From Leptolyngbyaceae cyanobacterium JSC-12 (lineage in GTDB: Bacteria > Cyanobacteriota > Cyanobacteriia > Leptolyngbyales > Leptolyngbyaceae): DNA of 64,000 nt. The stretch spans positions 1,076,723 through 1,140,722 of the forward strand of contig CM001633.1 in assembly GCA_000309945.1 (NCBI GenBank). Reading direction: 5' to 3'. Below the pieces are notes generated by a model that saw nothing but the letters and a program-made list of their open reading frames with translations, ran no database searches and was not told the DNA's origin. Of this stretch, positions 26,124 to 35,144 are shown in pieces. Numbering within the stretch: position 1 is the first letter of the stretch; each line of letters begins with the position of its first letter. Both the position numbers and the translations under genes were made by a program.

Positions 26124-27851
26124 ATGACAATCCTTAATTTAATCTCGTTTCTTGGCATTTTTGGGTTGTGTTTTGTTGCCTGGATATTTTCAGAAAACCG
26201 CAGTATGCGCTATTTCCCCTGGCGAGTAGTGATTACGGGGATTTTGCTGCAATTGGTATTGGGAGCCTGTGTCTTCATCATTCCGGGAACACGGGATGTG
26301 TTGAGAGTATTTAGTGATCTGCTCAACGTGATTTTTGATGCAGCCGATGCTGGGGCACGATTTGTCTTTGGGCGCAACATTGTGCCTGTAACAGGTGAAC
26401 CAGCCGATATCAATTTGGGTTATATTTTCGCGTTTCGAGCCTTGCCAACGGTGATTTTTTTCTCTGGATTGATGGCACTACTTTACAACATTGGCGTCAT
26501 TCAGGTGATTACCAATATCTTCGCCAAAATTTTCTATGTTGTGATGCGGTTAAGCGGGGCTGAAGCATTAAGCGGGGCTGCCAATATTTTTGTGGGAATT
26601 GAGGCAGCGATCGTAGTCAAGCCCTTCTTACCCAAAATGACTCGGAGTGAATTATGCGCCATCCTTGCTTGTTGCTTTGGCACGGCAGCATCATCCACCC
26701 TGGCAATTTATGTAAGTTTCCTCAAGCCTGTGTTTCCCAACATTCTGGGACACCTGGTTTCAGCTTCAATCATGGCCATTCCGGCATGTTTTGTCTTGTC
26801 CAAGATTTTGGTACCGGAAACAGAAGTGCCACTGACAATGGGCGGATTACCAAAAGAGCGAAAGGAGTCGCGCTTGCGAACAGCAACCAGTCAGCAGCAA
26901 TTGCTGGAAGATGCTGATCGCGCCCCAATGGTAGATGTGCCCACAACTGATGAAGATGAGGAAATCACGCGGCTATTGCGGGGTGAATCATCCTTATCAG
27001 ACAAGTCAACACCTAGTTCTGTTGAGTCGGATGTGGTTGAAGCGGACGATGACTTAGAAATGGTTGCTGGAGAACCGATGGAGCGGGTTAGTCCACTGGA
27101 TGCGGCGATCATTGGAGCACTGGATGGGGTCAAGATGGCAGTGTCGATCGCGGCTGTGCTGATCCTGATTCTGGGCTTGGTTTACCTGATTAATCAATTC
27201 TTTGCCGCATTAGCTAATATTCCGGGCGGTATTGGCGAAATTTTCAAAGTGGTGACGTTAGCTAATATTTTGGGGGTGTTGTTCTTACCATTTACTTTCT
27301 TGACTGGGGTTTCGCTGGATTGGAATGAACTGTGGCAATCTTCCGTGATTATTGGGCGACGCTTATTTGAAACGGCGATCCCGCCTTACCAAGCATTGGC
27401 GCAGGCTGGCGCAATTCCAGTGGAGCAGGGTGGCTTGAGCGATCGCGCCGTAGTAATCATCAGTTACGCACTATCCGGCTTTGCCCATCTTGCCTCAGTT
27501 GGCATTTTTGTCGGTGGCACAATTGCTCTCATCCCCTCTCGCCGTAAAGATATATCTGAACTTGGTTGGAAAGCACTTTTCGTTGGCACCCTAGCAACCT
27601 TAATGATTGCGGCTGTATCTGGAGTCTTTTTTACACCAGGCAACATCAACATTCTCGGTAGTCCAGAAGTTCCTGCCCCTGCTACCAGCCCATCCCCCAC
27701 TCCCATCCCATCCCCATCACCAGTTGTCAGTCCCAGCCCCGTTCCCCCAGCAGCATCCCCCACCCCCACTGCGACAGAATCTCCTATACCAGCAACGCCA
27801 GCATCTCCAGTTCCCGAGTCCCCTGCTCCATCACCTAGCCCGACGTTGTAA
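26124..27851 (+). CDS. NupC/CNT-family nucleoside transporter with long loop and Pro-rich tail
   Basis: 575 residues from the ATG at 26124, with GAGGAA seven bases upstream; the longer open frame to 26016 encodes a non-membrane, cysteine-rich stretch and is unlikely. The concentrative nucleoside transporter fold is clear: GANIFVGIEAAIVVKPFLPKMT, GTAASSTLAIYVSFL, and the C-terminal gate and core segments ending ALSGFAHLASVGIFVGGTIAL. Two oddities: an acidic, probably cytosolic insertion of about 100 residues (around residues 235-345) and a 60-residue Pro/Ser tail. Family members import nucleosides with Na+ or H+. Next to the purine island, it may supply purine nucleosides. Confidence 0.9.
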   Translation: MTILNLISFLGIFGLCFVAWIFSENRSMRYFPWRVVITGILLQLVLGACVFIIPGTRDVLRVFSDLLNVIFDAADAGARFVFGRNIVPVTGEPADINLGYIFAFRALPTVIFFSGLMALLYNIGVIQVITNIFAKIFYVVMRLSGAEALSGAANIFVGIEAAIVVKPFLPKMTRSELCAILACCFGTAASSTLAIYVSFLKPVFPNILGHLVSASIMAIPACFVLSKILVPETEVPLTMGGLPKERKESRLRTATSQQQLLEDADRAPMVDVPTTDEDEEITRLLRGESSLSDKSTPSSVESDVVEADDDLEMVAGEPMERVSPLDAAIIGALDGVKMAVSIAAVLILILGLVYLINQFFAALANIPGGIGEIFKVVTLANILGVLFLPFTFLTGVSLDWNELWQSSVIIGRRLFETAIPPYQALAQAGAIPVEQGGLSDRAVVIISYALSGFAHLASVGIFVGGTIALIPSRRKDISELGWKALFVGTLATLMIAAVSGVFFTPGNINILGSPEVPAPATSPSPTPIPSPSPVVSPSPVPPAASPTPTATESPIPATPASPVPESPAPSPSPTL

Positions 27852-27922
27852 TTTCGGACTAGTGAAGGTCCTACGCATGGTATGGTGTCTTGGCATAAGT
27901 CCTGCATCCTAACTCTGCGTTC

Positions 27923-29572
27923 ATGACCCGGATAAATGTCTTTTCGAATATCAGGCTCTTGTGGGAAAAGCACCAAGATGAGCTAAAGCCAGTCTTGATT
28001 CTGGCAGCGGCGTTTTTTGTAGGGGTGCTCACCGTTGCGTTACACCGCTACTTTACGTTTTATGCCTCCTACGATCAGGGTATTTTTGCTCAACTGTTTT
28101 GGAATGGCATTCACGGACGCTTTTTTCAAAGTTCGCTATCTTCTGGCTTGTCTGGGGCGGTCGTGCATGATGGGCAAGTACCAACTGTTTTCTATCATCG
28201 ATTGGGGCAGCATTTTGACCCAATTCAGTTGATATGGCATCCATTTTTTGCCTTGTTTCCGAATGCGGCAACGCTAGTGATGTTGCAAACAGCATACGTC
28301 ACAGTCGCGGGATTGGTACTTTACACGTTAGCGCGCCACTATCTAAAGCCATCCTTATCTTGGATGATTGTGGCTGGATTTTACGGTTCGGTCGCAGTCA
28401 TCGGTCCAACGTTATCCAACTATCATGACCTGAGCCAGATTCCACTGTTTCTATTCACGCTGTTTCTAGCATTTGAAAAGCGCTGGTGGTGGCTATTCTG
28501 GCTAATGGCAGTGTTCACCGTACTAGCACGACAGGATGCAGGAGTAACATTGTTTGGGGTTGGACTGTATCTAATCCTTAGTCGGCGGCATCCCTGGGCA
28601 GGCGTGGGACTGTGTAGTTTGGGGTTTGGCTATGTGATAGTGGCGAGCAACGTCTTTATGCCGATGTTCTCTAAGGATGTTTCGCAACGGTTCATGATTG
28701 AGCGGTTTGGGCATTTTGCGAACGGGAACGAAGCGTCTAGTCTGGAGATTTTGTGGGGGATTCTAACTAATCCGGGGCGGTTGCTTAGGCATCTATTGTC
28801 AGCACCGGATCAAAAGATTTTTTACCTGTTTGGGCAAACCCTGTCGCTGGTATTTGTGCCGTTGATTTCGCCAAGTGCCTGGGTGCTGATCAGTCCCCCA
28901 TTGGCTCAATTGTTTTTGCAGGGGGGACAGTCACGATTTTCGATCTATATTCGCTACGCTATTACGCTGGCACCGGGTTTATTTTATGGGGCAATCTTGT
29001 GGTGGTCAGTGCATCAGGATCGCTTTAGACTCCGATTTCGCAAAATTTGGACAGGTTTCATTATTCTGTCGTTGCTAATTATGCTGTTGAAGAATCCTCA
29101 TCGGGCCTTTTACTTTGTGGTGCCGGATTCGTTTCAACCCTGGGTGTACGTGCCACTGATGCGCCAATGGGAGCATGCTGCTCAGGTGCGATCGCTGATT
29201 CAGCAAGTTCCGCCCAATGCCTCTGTTTCTGCCACCACCTACATCATTCCGCACATGGCAACCCGCCGCGCGATCTTGCGAGTTCCATTTTTGCAATATC
29301 GAGATGATGACCAACAGGTGAAAGAGGTGGACTACATTTTGATGGATTTATGGCAATTAAACCAGTATCAGCCAGCGTTTCGCGAAGAACGTGGCTACCT
29401 GCGAGATCTACTGTCACAGACTGAATATTGGATGACACAGAAGAACTATGGCATTCAAGCGATCACAGATGGCGTGATCTTAATGCAGCGAGGTGTTTCG
29501 TCTAAACCGGAACTGCTCAAAACCTGGGAAGAACTTCGCCAAACGTATCAGTCTACATTGAAACCTCAGTAA
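27923..29572 (+). CDS. DUF2079 polytopic membrane protein
   Basis: 549 residues, about ten membrane helices. YASYDQGIFAQLFWN near residue 48, then HFDPIQLIWHPFFALFPN and the C-terminal soluble part with VSATTYIIPHMATRR fit DUF2079, a GT-C-glycosyltransferase-like membrane family. The Asp in the first extracytoplasmic loop (YDQG) is where GT-C enzymes hold their catalytic acid. A lipid-linked sugar transfer role is plausible but not shown. It follows the nucleoside transporter by 71 nt; the pairing looks accidental. Confidence 0.88.
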   Translation: MTRINVFSNIRLLWEKHQDELKPVLILAAAFFVGVLTVALHRYFTFYASYDQGIFAQLFWNGIHGRFFQSSLSSGLSGAVVHDGQVPTVFYHRLGQHFDPIQLIWHPFFALFPNAATLVMLQTAYVTVAGLVLYTLARHYLKPSLSWMIVAGFYGSVAVIGPTLSNYHDLSQIPLFLFTLFLAFEKRWWWLFWLMAVFTVLARQDAGVTLFGVGLYLILSRRHPWAGVGLCSLGFGYVIVASNVFMPMFSKDVSQRFMIERFGHFANGNEASSLEILWGILTNPGRLLRHLLSAPDQKIFYLFGQTLSLVFVPLISPSAWVLISPPLAQLFLQGGQSRFSIYIRYAITLAPGLFYGAILWWSVHQDRFRLRFRKIWTGFIILSLLIMLLKNPHRAFYFVVPDSFQPWVYVPLMRQWEHAAQVRSLIQQVPPNASVSATTYIIPHMATRRAILRVPFLQYRDDDQQVKEVDYILMDLWQLNQYQPAFREERGYLRDLLSQTEYWMTQKNYGIQAITDGVILMQRGVSSKPELLKTWEELRQTYQSTLKPQ

Positions 29573-29576
29573 AACC

Positions 29577-29747
29577 GTGAATCATCCATCTACCACTTAC
29601 AAACCCAGCATTATCGATCAAAACAGTGGAGGCTATCAAGAATTCCTTAATCTTAAACACAATGCATACTCCAAAACCGCCTGGCAAAAACGACTTGATT
29701 TTTACGAGCAGCCAGGTTCATCAACCTATCTTCATCAGTTAAAGTGA
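29577..29747 (+). CDS. possible 56-residue small protein
   Basis: A GTG-started frame of 56 codons (MNHPSTTYKPSIIDQNSGGY to GSSTYLHQLK) lies 4 nt after the DUF2079 stop. Composition is polar and plausible, but there is no ribosome site, and the region just downstream has a 6-bp hairpin (ACAGCC/GGCTGT, 29751-29768). It may be a relic or chance frame. Confidence 0.25.
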   Translation: MNHPSTTYKPSIIDQNSGGYQEFLNLKHNAYSKTAWQKRLDFYEQPGSSTYLHQLK

Positions 29748-29821
29748 AGGCACAGCCATTCACGGCTGTAAGTCACTAGCGTCCAGGCAATCGAGGGACA
29801 ATCATAAAGATTTTTGGCATC

Positions 29822-29847
29822 AATATCTGAATACCTGTTCAGATGTT
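29822..29847. promoter_or_regulatory. SmtB/ArsR-type 12-2-12 operator
   Basis: AATATCTGAATA and TGTTCAGATGTT flank CC as an imperfect 12-2-12 inverted repeat (10 of 12 pairs), the signature of SmtB-type zinc-sensing repressors. A -10-like TAAAAT directly follows, and the metallothionein start codon is 37 nt downstream. No smtB gene is adjacent. Confidence 0.75.
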
Positions 29848-29883
29848 AAAATAAACTAGAAATGATTGTTTTGGAGACTTGTC

Positions 29884-30051
29884 ATGACTACGGTGACTCA
29901 AATGAAATGTGCTTGCCCAGATTGTTTGTGTATTGTCAATCTCAGCGATGCTGTGATGAAAGACGGCAAAGCTTATTGTGGAGAAGCCTGTGCTAATGGA
30001 CACCCAGAAGGGGCAGGCTGCGGTCACACTGGCTGTGGGTGCCATTCTTAA
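29884..30051 (+). CDS. smtA: bacterial metallothionein (SmtA/BmtA family)
   Basis: 55 residues with nine cysteines. The order MKCACPDCLCIVNLSDAV, YCGEACANGHPEGAGCGHTGCGCH matches cyanobacterial SmtA, which wraps a Zn4Cys9His2 cluster and also has a zinc-finger-like YCGEACANGH segment. It buffers zinc and cadmium in the cytosol. GGAG lies upstream of the ATG at 29884. Its operator fits control by an SmtB/ArsR repressor that would release DNA when zinc is in excess. Confidence 0.95.
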   Translation: MTTVTQMKCACPDCLCIVNLSDAVMKDGKAYCGEACANGHPEGAGCGHTGCGCHS

Positions 30052-30172
30052 GCCCAGTCCAAATCACAAAGCGCAGCAAGAATAACTGACCGGACGTAAA
30101 ATACAACCGACTTTGTACGGTTTGCCTCAATGTTTGAATGATTGGCTAGATCTACATTAAGAGTGTGGACGA

Positions 30173-30218
30173 GTAAATTCAATAACTGATGAAAGTTAAT
30201 CTAAGTTATTGAATTTAC
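30173..30218. repeat. 15-bp perfect inverted repeat
   Basis: GTAAATTCAATAACT and AGTTATTGAATTTAC form a perfect 15-bp stem with a 16-nt loop, AT-rich, 113 nt before the hsp20 start codon. No T-tract follows on either side, so it is not an ordinary terminator. Confidence 0.9.
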
Positions 30219-30330
30219 TATCCATCTAAACAGTCGTTTAGTAACAGTTTGCAATCTGGAACAAAACAATCCATCTTTCGGATTAGTTAATTGTTGTTTG
30301 CTACTGAGAACGATTTACGAGGTGAGATTT

Positions 30331-30795
30331 ATGGCAATTATTCGTTGGCAACCCTGGCAAGAGTTTGATGCATTGCGTCGTCAATTTGATGATTTGTTTG
30401 ATGAGCTAGCACCCATTAGCCGCGTGAGCAGCAGAATAAATGGACATGCTTGGTCGCCTGCAATCGAGTTGAAAAGCACCGATGACGCAGTCATCTTACG
30501 GGCTGAACTTCCTGGTATCAAAGCAGATGATCTGGACGTTCAGGTAACTCGTGAAGCTGTTTCGATTTCTGGCGAGTACAAGTCTGAAACTAAGACGGAA
30601 GATAAAGAACATCAAATCCATCGCTCTGAGTTCCGGTATGGCAGTTTTCAACGTATGATTCCTCTGCCAGTAGCCGTTCAAAACGATCAGGCGAAGGCTG
30701 AATTCAAGGATGGAATTCTCACCCTAACCTTGCCGAAAGTAGAAGCTGAGAAGCCCAAAGTGGTCAAGGTTTCTGTGAATGGTGATGCATCGTAA
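30331..30795 (+). CDS. hspA: small heat shock protein, Hsp20/alpha-crystallin family
   Basis: 154 residues from the ATG at 30331 with GAGGTGA upstream; a longer frame to 30298 exists but lacks a ribosome site. N-terminal arm IIRWQPWQEFDALRRQFDDLF, then the alpha-crystallin domain (WSPAIELKSTDDAVILRAELPGI to DGILTLTLPK) and the short C-terminal tail. ATP-independent holdase that binds unfolding proteins and, in cyanobacteria, thylakoid membranes. dnaK lies 326 nt downstream on the same strand, so refolding partners are near. No CIRCE element is seen before it. Confidence 0.94.
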   Translation: MAIIRWQPWQEFDALRRQFDDLFDELAPISRVSSRINGHAWSPAIELKSTDDAVILRAELPGIKADDLDVQVTREAVSISGEYKSETKTEDKEHQIHRSEFRYGSFQRMIPLPVAVQNDQAKAEFKDGILTLTLPKVEAEKPKVVKVSVNGDAS

Positions 30796-30856
30796 GCCAG
30801 TTCGCCATGTTTGGTTTGAGTGATTAAGTAATGAGTATTATCTAATCCACGAGTTG

Positions 30857-30892
30857 AGGCTGGAGATCAAACTAACGTGATCTCTAGCCTTT
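30857..30892 (+). terminator. intrinsic terminator after hsp20
   Basis: AGGCTGGAGATCA pairs with TGATCTCTAGCCT (13 bp with one G-U) around an 8-nt loop, followed by TTCC. The stem is strong although the T-tract is short. It separates hsp20 and dnaK transcripts. Confidence 0.75.
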
Positions 30893-31121
30893 CCATGTCT
30901 AGGTATACTATCTTCCTTCCTTTTTACCCCCCCAAACAGGTACGGTAAATACCCCTTCATCAGAAGGTGCGATCGCGCTCAGTATATAAGGAGGCATGTC
31001 TTGCAGTGCGGTCTTGGGTTTTCCTTAATGCCGCATCACGGCTCTTCAGCGTGGCGAGTCAGTAGCCATCCTCGACATTATTTCTGTGTAATTTTTCGTA
31101 GTTAATGGAGCTGAAGCACTC
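30893..31121 (+). promoter_or_regulatory. dnaK upstream region
   Basis: No gene of credible length is seen. A -10-like TATATA is at about 30980 followed by AAGGAGG and a 10-codon mini-frame that is probably chance. The leader would be over 100 nt. No CIRCE (TTAGCACTC-N9-GAGTGCTAA) is present, so HrcA control is not supported. Confidence 0.4.
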
Positions 31122-33038
31122 ATGGCAAAAGTTGTCGGAATTGACCTTGGGACCACGAACTCTTGTGTTGCTGTGATGGAGGGTGGCAAACCAACTGTCA
31201 TCGCCAATGCCGAAGGTTTTCGGACGACTCCCTCGGTTGTTGCATTTGCCAAAAATGGCGATCGCCTGGTAGGGCAAATTGCCAAGCGCCAAGCCGTTAT
31301 GAACCCTGAAAACACCTTCTACTCGGTTAAGCGGTTCATCGGTCGTCGGTTTGAAGAAGTCGCCAACGAAATGACCGAAGTCTCCTACAAAGTTTTGAAC
31401 GTCGGTAACAACGTTAAGTTGGATTGTCCCGCCAAAGGTGAGCAGTTTGCCCCGGAGCAAATCTCAGCGGAAGTACTGCGCAAGCTTAAGGAAGATGCCA
31501 GCAAATATTTGGGCGAAGACGTGACCCAGGCAGTTATTACCGTTCCCGCTTACTTCAACGACTCGCAACGACAAGCAACAAAAGATGCTGGCAAAATTGC
31601 TGGGTTGGAAGTCCTGCGGATTATCAATGAACCCACGGCTGCATCGCTTGCCTACGGGCTAGACAAAAAGAGTAACGAAACGATTCTTGTGTTTGACCTT
31701 GGAGGCGGGACGTTCGACGTTTCCATTCTGGAAGTGGGTGACGGCGTATTTGAAGTGCTGGCAACCTCTGGTGATACTCACCTGGGTGGAGACGACTTTG
31801 ACAAGAAAATCGTAGATTACCTAGCTGAAGAATTCCGTAAGACAGAAGGCATTGATCTCCGTAAAGATAGACAAGCACTACAACGCCTCACTGAGGCGGC
31901 TGAAAAAGCCAAAATCGAACTTTCCAGTGTGACTCAGGCAGAAATTAACCTACCCTTCATTACTGCAACCCAAGACGGGCCCAAACACCTGGACACAACT
32001 CTTACCCGTGCCAAGTTTGAAGAACTTTGCTCTGACCTGATTGATCGCTGCCGTGTTCCCGTTGAAACTGCTCTGCGAGATGCCAAACTCAGCAAAGAAA
32101 ATATCGATGAAGTGGTGATGGTTGGCGGCTCTACCCGGATTCCTGCAATTCTGGAACTGGTAAAACGCACTCTAGGCAAAGATCCCAACCAAACCGTGAA
32201 CCCAGATGAAGTGGTTGCCGTTGGGGCTGCAATTCAGGCAGGTGTCTTGGCTGGGGAAGTTAAAGATATTCTCTTACTCGATGTCACACCCCTCTCATTA
32301 GGTGTAGAAACCCTGGGTGGCGTCATGACCAAAATCATTCCCCGCAACACTACAATTCCCACCAAGAAGTCGGAAGTATTCTCAACGGCAGTGGATGGTC
32401 AAAGTAATGTGGAAATTCACGTTCTGCAAGGGGAACGGGAACTGGCAAATGATAACAAGAGTCTGGGAACCTTCCGTCTGGATGGTATTCCTTCAGCTCC
32501 CCGTGGTGTTCCTCAAATTGAAGTGACCTTTGACATTGATGCAAACGGAATTTTGCAAGTTACAGCAAAAGACAAGGGCACTGGTAAAGAGCAATCCATT
32601 AGCATCACTGGAGCTTCAACTTTACCGAAGGAAGAAGTGGAACGCATGGTGAAAGATGCTGAACGCAATGCTGCGGCAGATAAAGAGCGTCGAGAAAAAA
32701 TTGACCTCAAGAACCAGGCAGATACTTTGGCCTACCAGGCAGAAAAACAGTTGGGTGAACTTGGTGACAAAGTTCCCGAAGCCGACAAAACTAAACTAGA
32801 AGGCTTGATCAAAGACCTGAGAGAGGCAGCTAGCAAGGAAGACTTCGATCGCATCAAGTCTCTCACAACTGAACTACAACAGGCGCTTTACACCATTGGC
32901 AGCAATATTTACCAACAAGCTGGCGGTGCGTCTCCAGGTGATGGCAGTTCTTCTGATCCTGGTGCTGGGTCTTCTGCGGGAGCAGGCAGCAGTGGTGAAG
33001 ATGACGTGATTGATGCTGACTTCACCGAATCCAAGTAA
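31122..33038 (+). CDS. dnaK: Hsp70 chaperone DnaK
   Basis: 638 residues. The ATPase domain has [43 protein letters not shown] and [10 protein letters not shown]; the substrate domain starts after the linker [19 protein letters not shown]. The C-terminal tail ends with the acidic DDVIDADF. Length fits the essential DnaK2 type of cyanobacteria rather than shorter or longer paralogues. It works with DnaJ and GrpE (not here). Single gene followed by a terminator. Confidence 0.96.
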   Translation: MAKVVGIDLGTTNSCVAVMEGGKPTVIANAEGFRTTPSVVAFAKNGDRLVGQIAKRQAVMNPENTFYSVKRFIGRRFEEVANEMTEVSYKVLNVGNNVKLDCPAKGEQFAPEQISAEVLRKLKEDASKYLGEDVTQAVITVPAYFNDSQRQATKDAGKIAGLEVLRIINEPTAASLAYGLDKKSNETILVFDLGGGTFDVSILEVGDGVFEVLATSGDTHLGGDDFDKKIVDYLAEEFRKTEGIDLRKDRQALQRLTEAAEKAKIELSSVTQAEINLPFITATQDGPKHLDTTLTRAKFEELCSDLIDRCRVPVETALRDAKLSKENIDEVVMVGGSTRIPAILELVKRTLGKDPNQTVNPDEVVAVGAAIQAGVLAGEVKDILLLDVTPLSLGVETLGGVMTKIIPRNTTIPTKKSEVFSTAVDGQSNVEIHVLQGERELANDNKSLGTFRLDGIPSAPRGVPQIEVTFDIDANGILQVTAKDKGTGKEQSISITGASTLPKEEVERMVKDAERNAAADKERREKIDLKNQADTLAYQAEKQLGELGDKVPEADKTKLEGLIKDLREAASKEDFDRIKSLTTELQQALYTIGSNIYQQAGGASPGDGSSSDPGAGSSAGAGSSGEDDVIDADFTESK

Positions 33039-33051
33039 TTCAGTAATTCAG
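33036..33051. repeat. 8-nt tandem duplication over the dnaK stop
   Basis: TAATTCAG occurs twice in tandem, the first copy containing the dnaK stop codon TAA; this duplicates the stop region as in ndhI. Confidence 0.7.
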
Positions 33052-33085
33052 TAGTGTCTGACTCTCAAGCTCCATAACGAAATGA

Positions 33086-33119
33086 AGGGTTGATGGATTA
33101 TTCCTCAACCTTTTCTTTT
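33086..33119 (+). terminator. intrinsic terminator after dnaK
   Basis: GGTTGATGG pairs with CCTCAACC (one bulged T) around ATTATT, followed by TTTTCTTTT. Confidence 0.75.
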
Positions 33120-33145
33120 GGGAAAGATTTCTTTTGGGAAAGATC
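33114..33145. repeat. 16-nt tandem duplication
   Basis: TCTTTTGGGAAAGATT is followed directly by TCTTTTGGGAAAGATC, one mismatch. The first copy overlaps the T-tract of the dnaK terminator. Confidence 0.8.
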
Positions 33146-33168
33146 TGTTATGTAGCTTGGAACATAAT

Positions 33169-33198
33169 CAAAAAAGCTCTGGCTTCAGAGCCAGAGCT
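33169..33198 (-). terminator. intrinsic terminator for the DUF4278 gene
   Basis: AGCTCTGGCT and AGCCAGAGCT form a perfect 10-bp stem with a 4-nt loop. On the minus strand it is followed by TTTTTT, so it ends transcription coming from the DUF4278 gene, about 125 nt after that gene's stop. Confidence 0.85.
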
Positions 33199-33323
33199 AA
33201 CTGATAAGTAACCCATGTCAGAGTTACCAATGTCCTGGAGAGAGGTTCATCAACCATCCTTCAGGTAAAACATCCGAAAAATACTATCTATGCTGAAAGT
33301 GATGTTCTTCTTGCTCTTAAACA

Positions 33324-33776
33324 TTAGCTGAGAGCAACATGGCTACGATCATAATCTGCCCATAATGCAGAATCGATCTCACCTTGAACTTGGTTCCAGT
33401 AGTTAGCCAGGTTACCGGAGAAACCTAACTCTTTAGCAGTACGAGATAGCATAACATGATGCCGATTTCTCACTGCTTGACTGTGACCATAGGTCAATAA
33501 ACGAGCCTTGTCTTCAACAGAGATTGCCGCAGGTGCAGCAGCTTCAACGACAGGGGCAACCGCAGGTACGGTAGCTTCAACGTCAGCAATAGGCTGATGG
33601 CTGTAGCTAGCTCCGCGATATTTGAAAATTGCACCCAGGCGTTCCACTTTGGCGACTTCACCACGACGATAAGAGGCACCACGAAACTTCAGGTCAACAC
33701 CAGCCTGTGGATATTCAGCGCTAACAGGATTAGCAGGATTGTAGTCGTACTTAACACCGCGATAAGAGAGTTGCAT
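33324..33776 (-). CDS. DUF4278 repeat protein
   Basis: 150 residues from the ATG at 33776 (GGAGG upstream). Three copies of the short motif (L/F)x(Y/F)RG-x-x-Y are at about residues 3, 27 and 47 (LSYRGVKYDYNP, LKFRGASYRRG, FKYRGASYSHQP); that is DUF4278, known only from cyanobacteria and often strongly expressed. An Ala/Val/Pro linker joins this to a helical C-terminal domain (KARLLTYGHSQAVRNRHHVMLSRTAKELGF). No signal peptide. Function unknown. The strong terminator and ribosome site suggest high expression. Confidence 0.85.
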   Translation of the reverse strand: MQLSYRGVKYDYNPANPVSAEYPQAGVDLKFRGASYRRGEVAKVERLGAIFKYRGASYSHQPIADVEATVPAVAPVVEAAAPAAISVEDKARLLTYGHSQAVRNRHHVMLSRTAKELGFSGNLANYWNQVQGEIDSALWADYDRSHVALS

Positions 33777-34071
33777 ATTCGCCTCCAAGATCTGTTTCGA
33801 TTGATTTTGAGGCGCGTTCCTTCGGGATGTCTCCCTACTTCCGTCTCCCTTGAGGCTTGAGAAGCACTAGAGAGGAGATGAACGATTTACTTTTCTGTAT
33901 CTATTTTTACAGTTTTCTGGCTAAAATGCCACCTTTTTACAAAAGTTTACATATTCCTGGGTTTGTGGTTGACGCGATCGCAGGTTGGCATTTCAGTGTG
34001 GTACCGGACGTATGCCAGTGCTAACCACCTAATGATAGAGTCTACACGGAGGGTCTTAAGGAAACGAATTG
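33777..34071. other. divergent promoter region
   Basis: 295 nt between the DUF4278 gene (minus) and the zinc dehydrogenase gene (plus). AT-rich centre; no gene, GntR-type palindrome or clear regulator site seen. Confidence 0.5.
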
Positions 34072-35118
34072 ATGAAAGCGCAGGTGTTTCGTGGAGTTAA
34101 CCAGCTCAGTTATGAAGAGCTTCCAGTGCCAGAAATTGCTGGAGATGAAGTACTGGTTCGAGTCAATGTGGTGGGACTGTGCCAATCGGACATCAAAAAA
34201 ATTCGCTATCCGTTGTATGAACCGCCCCGAATTTTTGGACATGAAACGGCGGGCACGATCGCCGCAGTTGGTTCGGATGTACAAGGGTGGAGTGTAGGCG
34301 ATCGCGTAGTCGTGCTGCATCACATTCCCTGCATGCACTGCGCCTACTGTTTGAACGAAAACTACTCCATGTGTGCTACCTACAAAAACATCACGACCAC
34401 GGCAGGCTTTGTACCCAGTGGCGGCGGCTTTGCTGAATACGTAAAAGTGCCAGGGCACATCGTGCGCAATAGCGGGCTGATCTCAATTCCTGATGATGTG
34501 ACGTTTGAGCAGGCAAGCTTTGTAGAACCAACTAATTGCTGTCTCAAGGCAGTTAAGAAAGCGCAGGTTCAGCCTGGACAGACTGTGCTTGTAACAGGCG
34601 CAGGTCCAATTGGGTTGATGTTCATTATGTTGGTGAAATATTTCGGGGCACGCGCGATCGCCACGGATTTACTTCCCTCTCGCATTGAAAAAGCCCTGAG
34701 CGTGGGTGCGGATGCTGCCTTTGATGCTCGCGATCGCGATTTGCCAGCCAAAATTCATGCCATGACGGGTGATATGGGAGTAGATACCAGCCTGCTCGCC
34801 GTTCCCAGCGACAAAGCTTTTTTCCAAGCCCTTGACTGTACCCGTAAAGGCGGCAAGATTCTGTTCTTTGCAGAGTTCCCGGATGAAGTGGAAATCCCGA
34901 TTAATCCCAATATTCTTTATCGCCGGGAAATTGACTTAATGGGCAGTTACAGTTCCTCTTATCGGGTCCAGCAATTGGCAGCAGACGTTGTGTTCAACAA
35001 GCGAATTAATGTGGATGCGTTAGTCAGCGATCGCTATCCCTTAAAAGACCTTGCTGCCGCGGTAGAGCAGGCGATCGCGCCCACTCCAGAAACATACAAA
35101 ATTTTGATTTATCCATAG
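34072..35118 (+). CDS. zinc-dependent medium-chain alcohol/polyol dehydrogenase
   Basis: 348 residues from the ATG at 34072 (AAGGA upstream). The MDR fold is clear: catalytic zinc ligands Cys in VVGLCQSD and the GHE motif His/Glu, structural zinc cysteines in CMHCAYCLNENYSMC, and an NAD(P)-binding Rossmann motif VTGAGPIGLMF. Closest in style to threonine/L-iditol dehydrogenase-like proteins; substrate not predictable by eye. It precedes ureidoglycolate lyase by 26 nt, so the two are probably cotranscribed, which raises the idea of a hydroxyacid or ureide-related substrate. No stronger claim is made. Confidence 0.88.
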   Translation: MKAQVFRGVNQLSYEELPVPEIAGDEVLVRVNVVGLCQSDIKKIRYPLYEPPRIFGHETAGTIAAVGSDVQGWSVGDRVVVLHHIPCMHCAYCLNENYSMCATYKNITTTAGFVPSGGGFAEYVKVPGHIVRNSGLISIPDDVTFEQASFVEPTNCCLKAVKKAQVQPGQTVLVTGAGPIGLMFIMLVKYFGARAIATDLLPSRIEKALSVGADAAFDARDRDLPAKIHAMTGDMGVDTSLLAVPSDKAFFQALDCTRKGGKILFFAEFPDEVEIPINPNILYRREIDLMGSYSSSYRVQQLAADVVFNKRINVDALVSDRYPLKDLAAAVEQAIAPTPETYKILIYP

Positions 35119-35144
35119 ATTCTGCGGAAAGACGAGCTTTTGCC

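Noticed and set aside
29751-29768. ACAGCC/GGCTGT hairpin as an IS200/IS605-type end
   Set aside because: Only 6 bp, and no transposase or TnpB sequence is nearby.
30893-31121. 10- and 25-codon mini-ORFs with AAGGAGG before dnaK
   Set aside because: Ribosome site spacing is wrong and products are not protein-like; treated as leader sequence.
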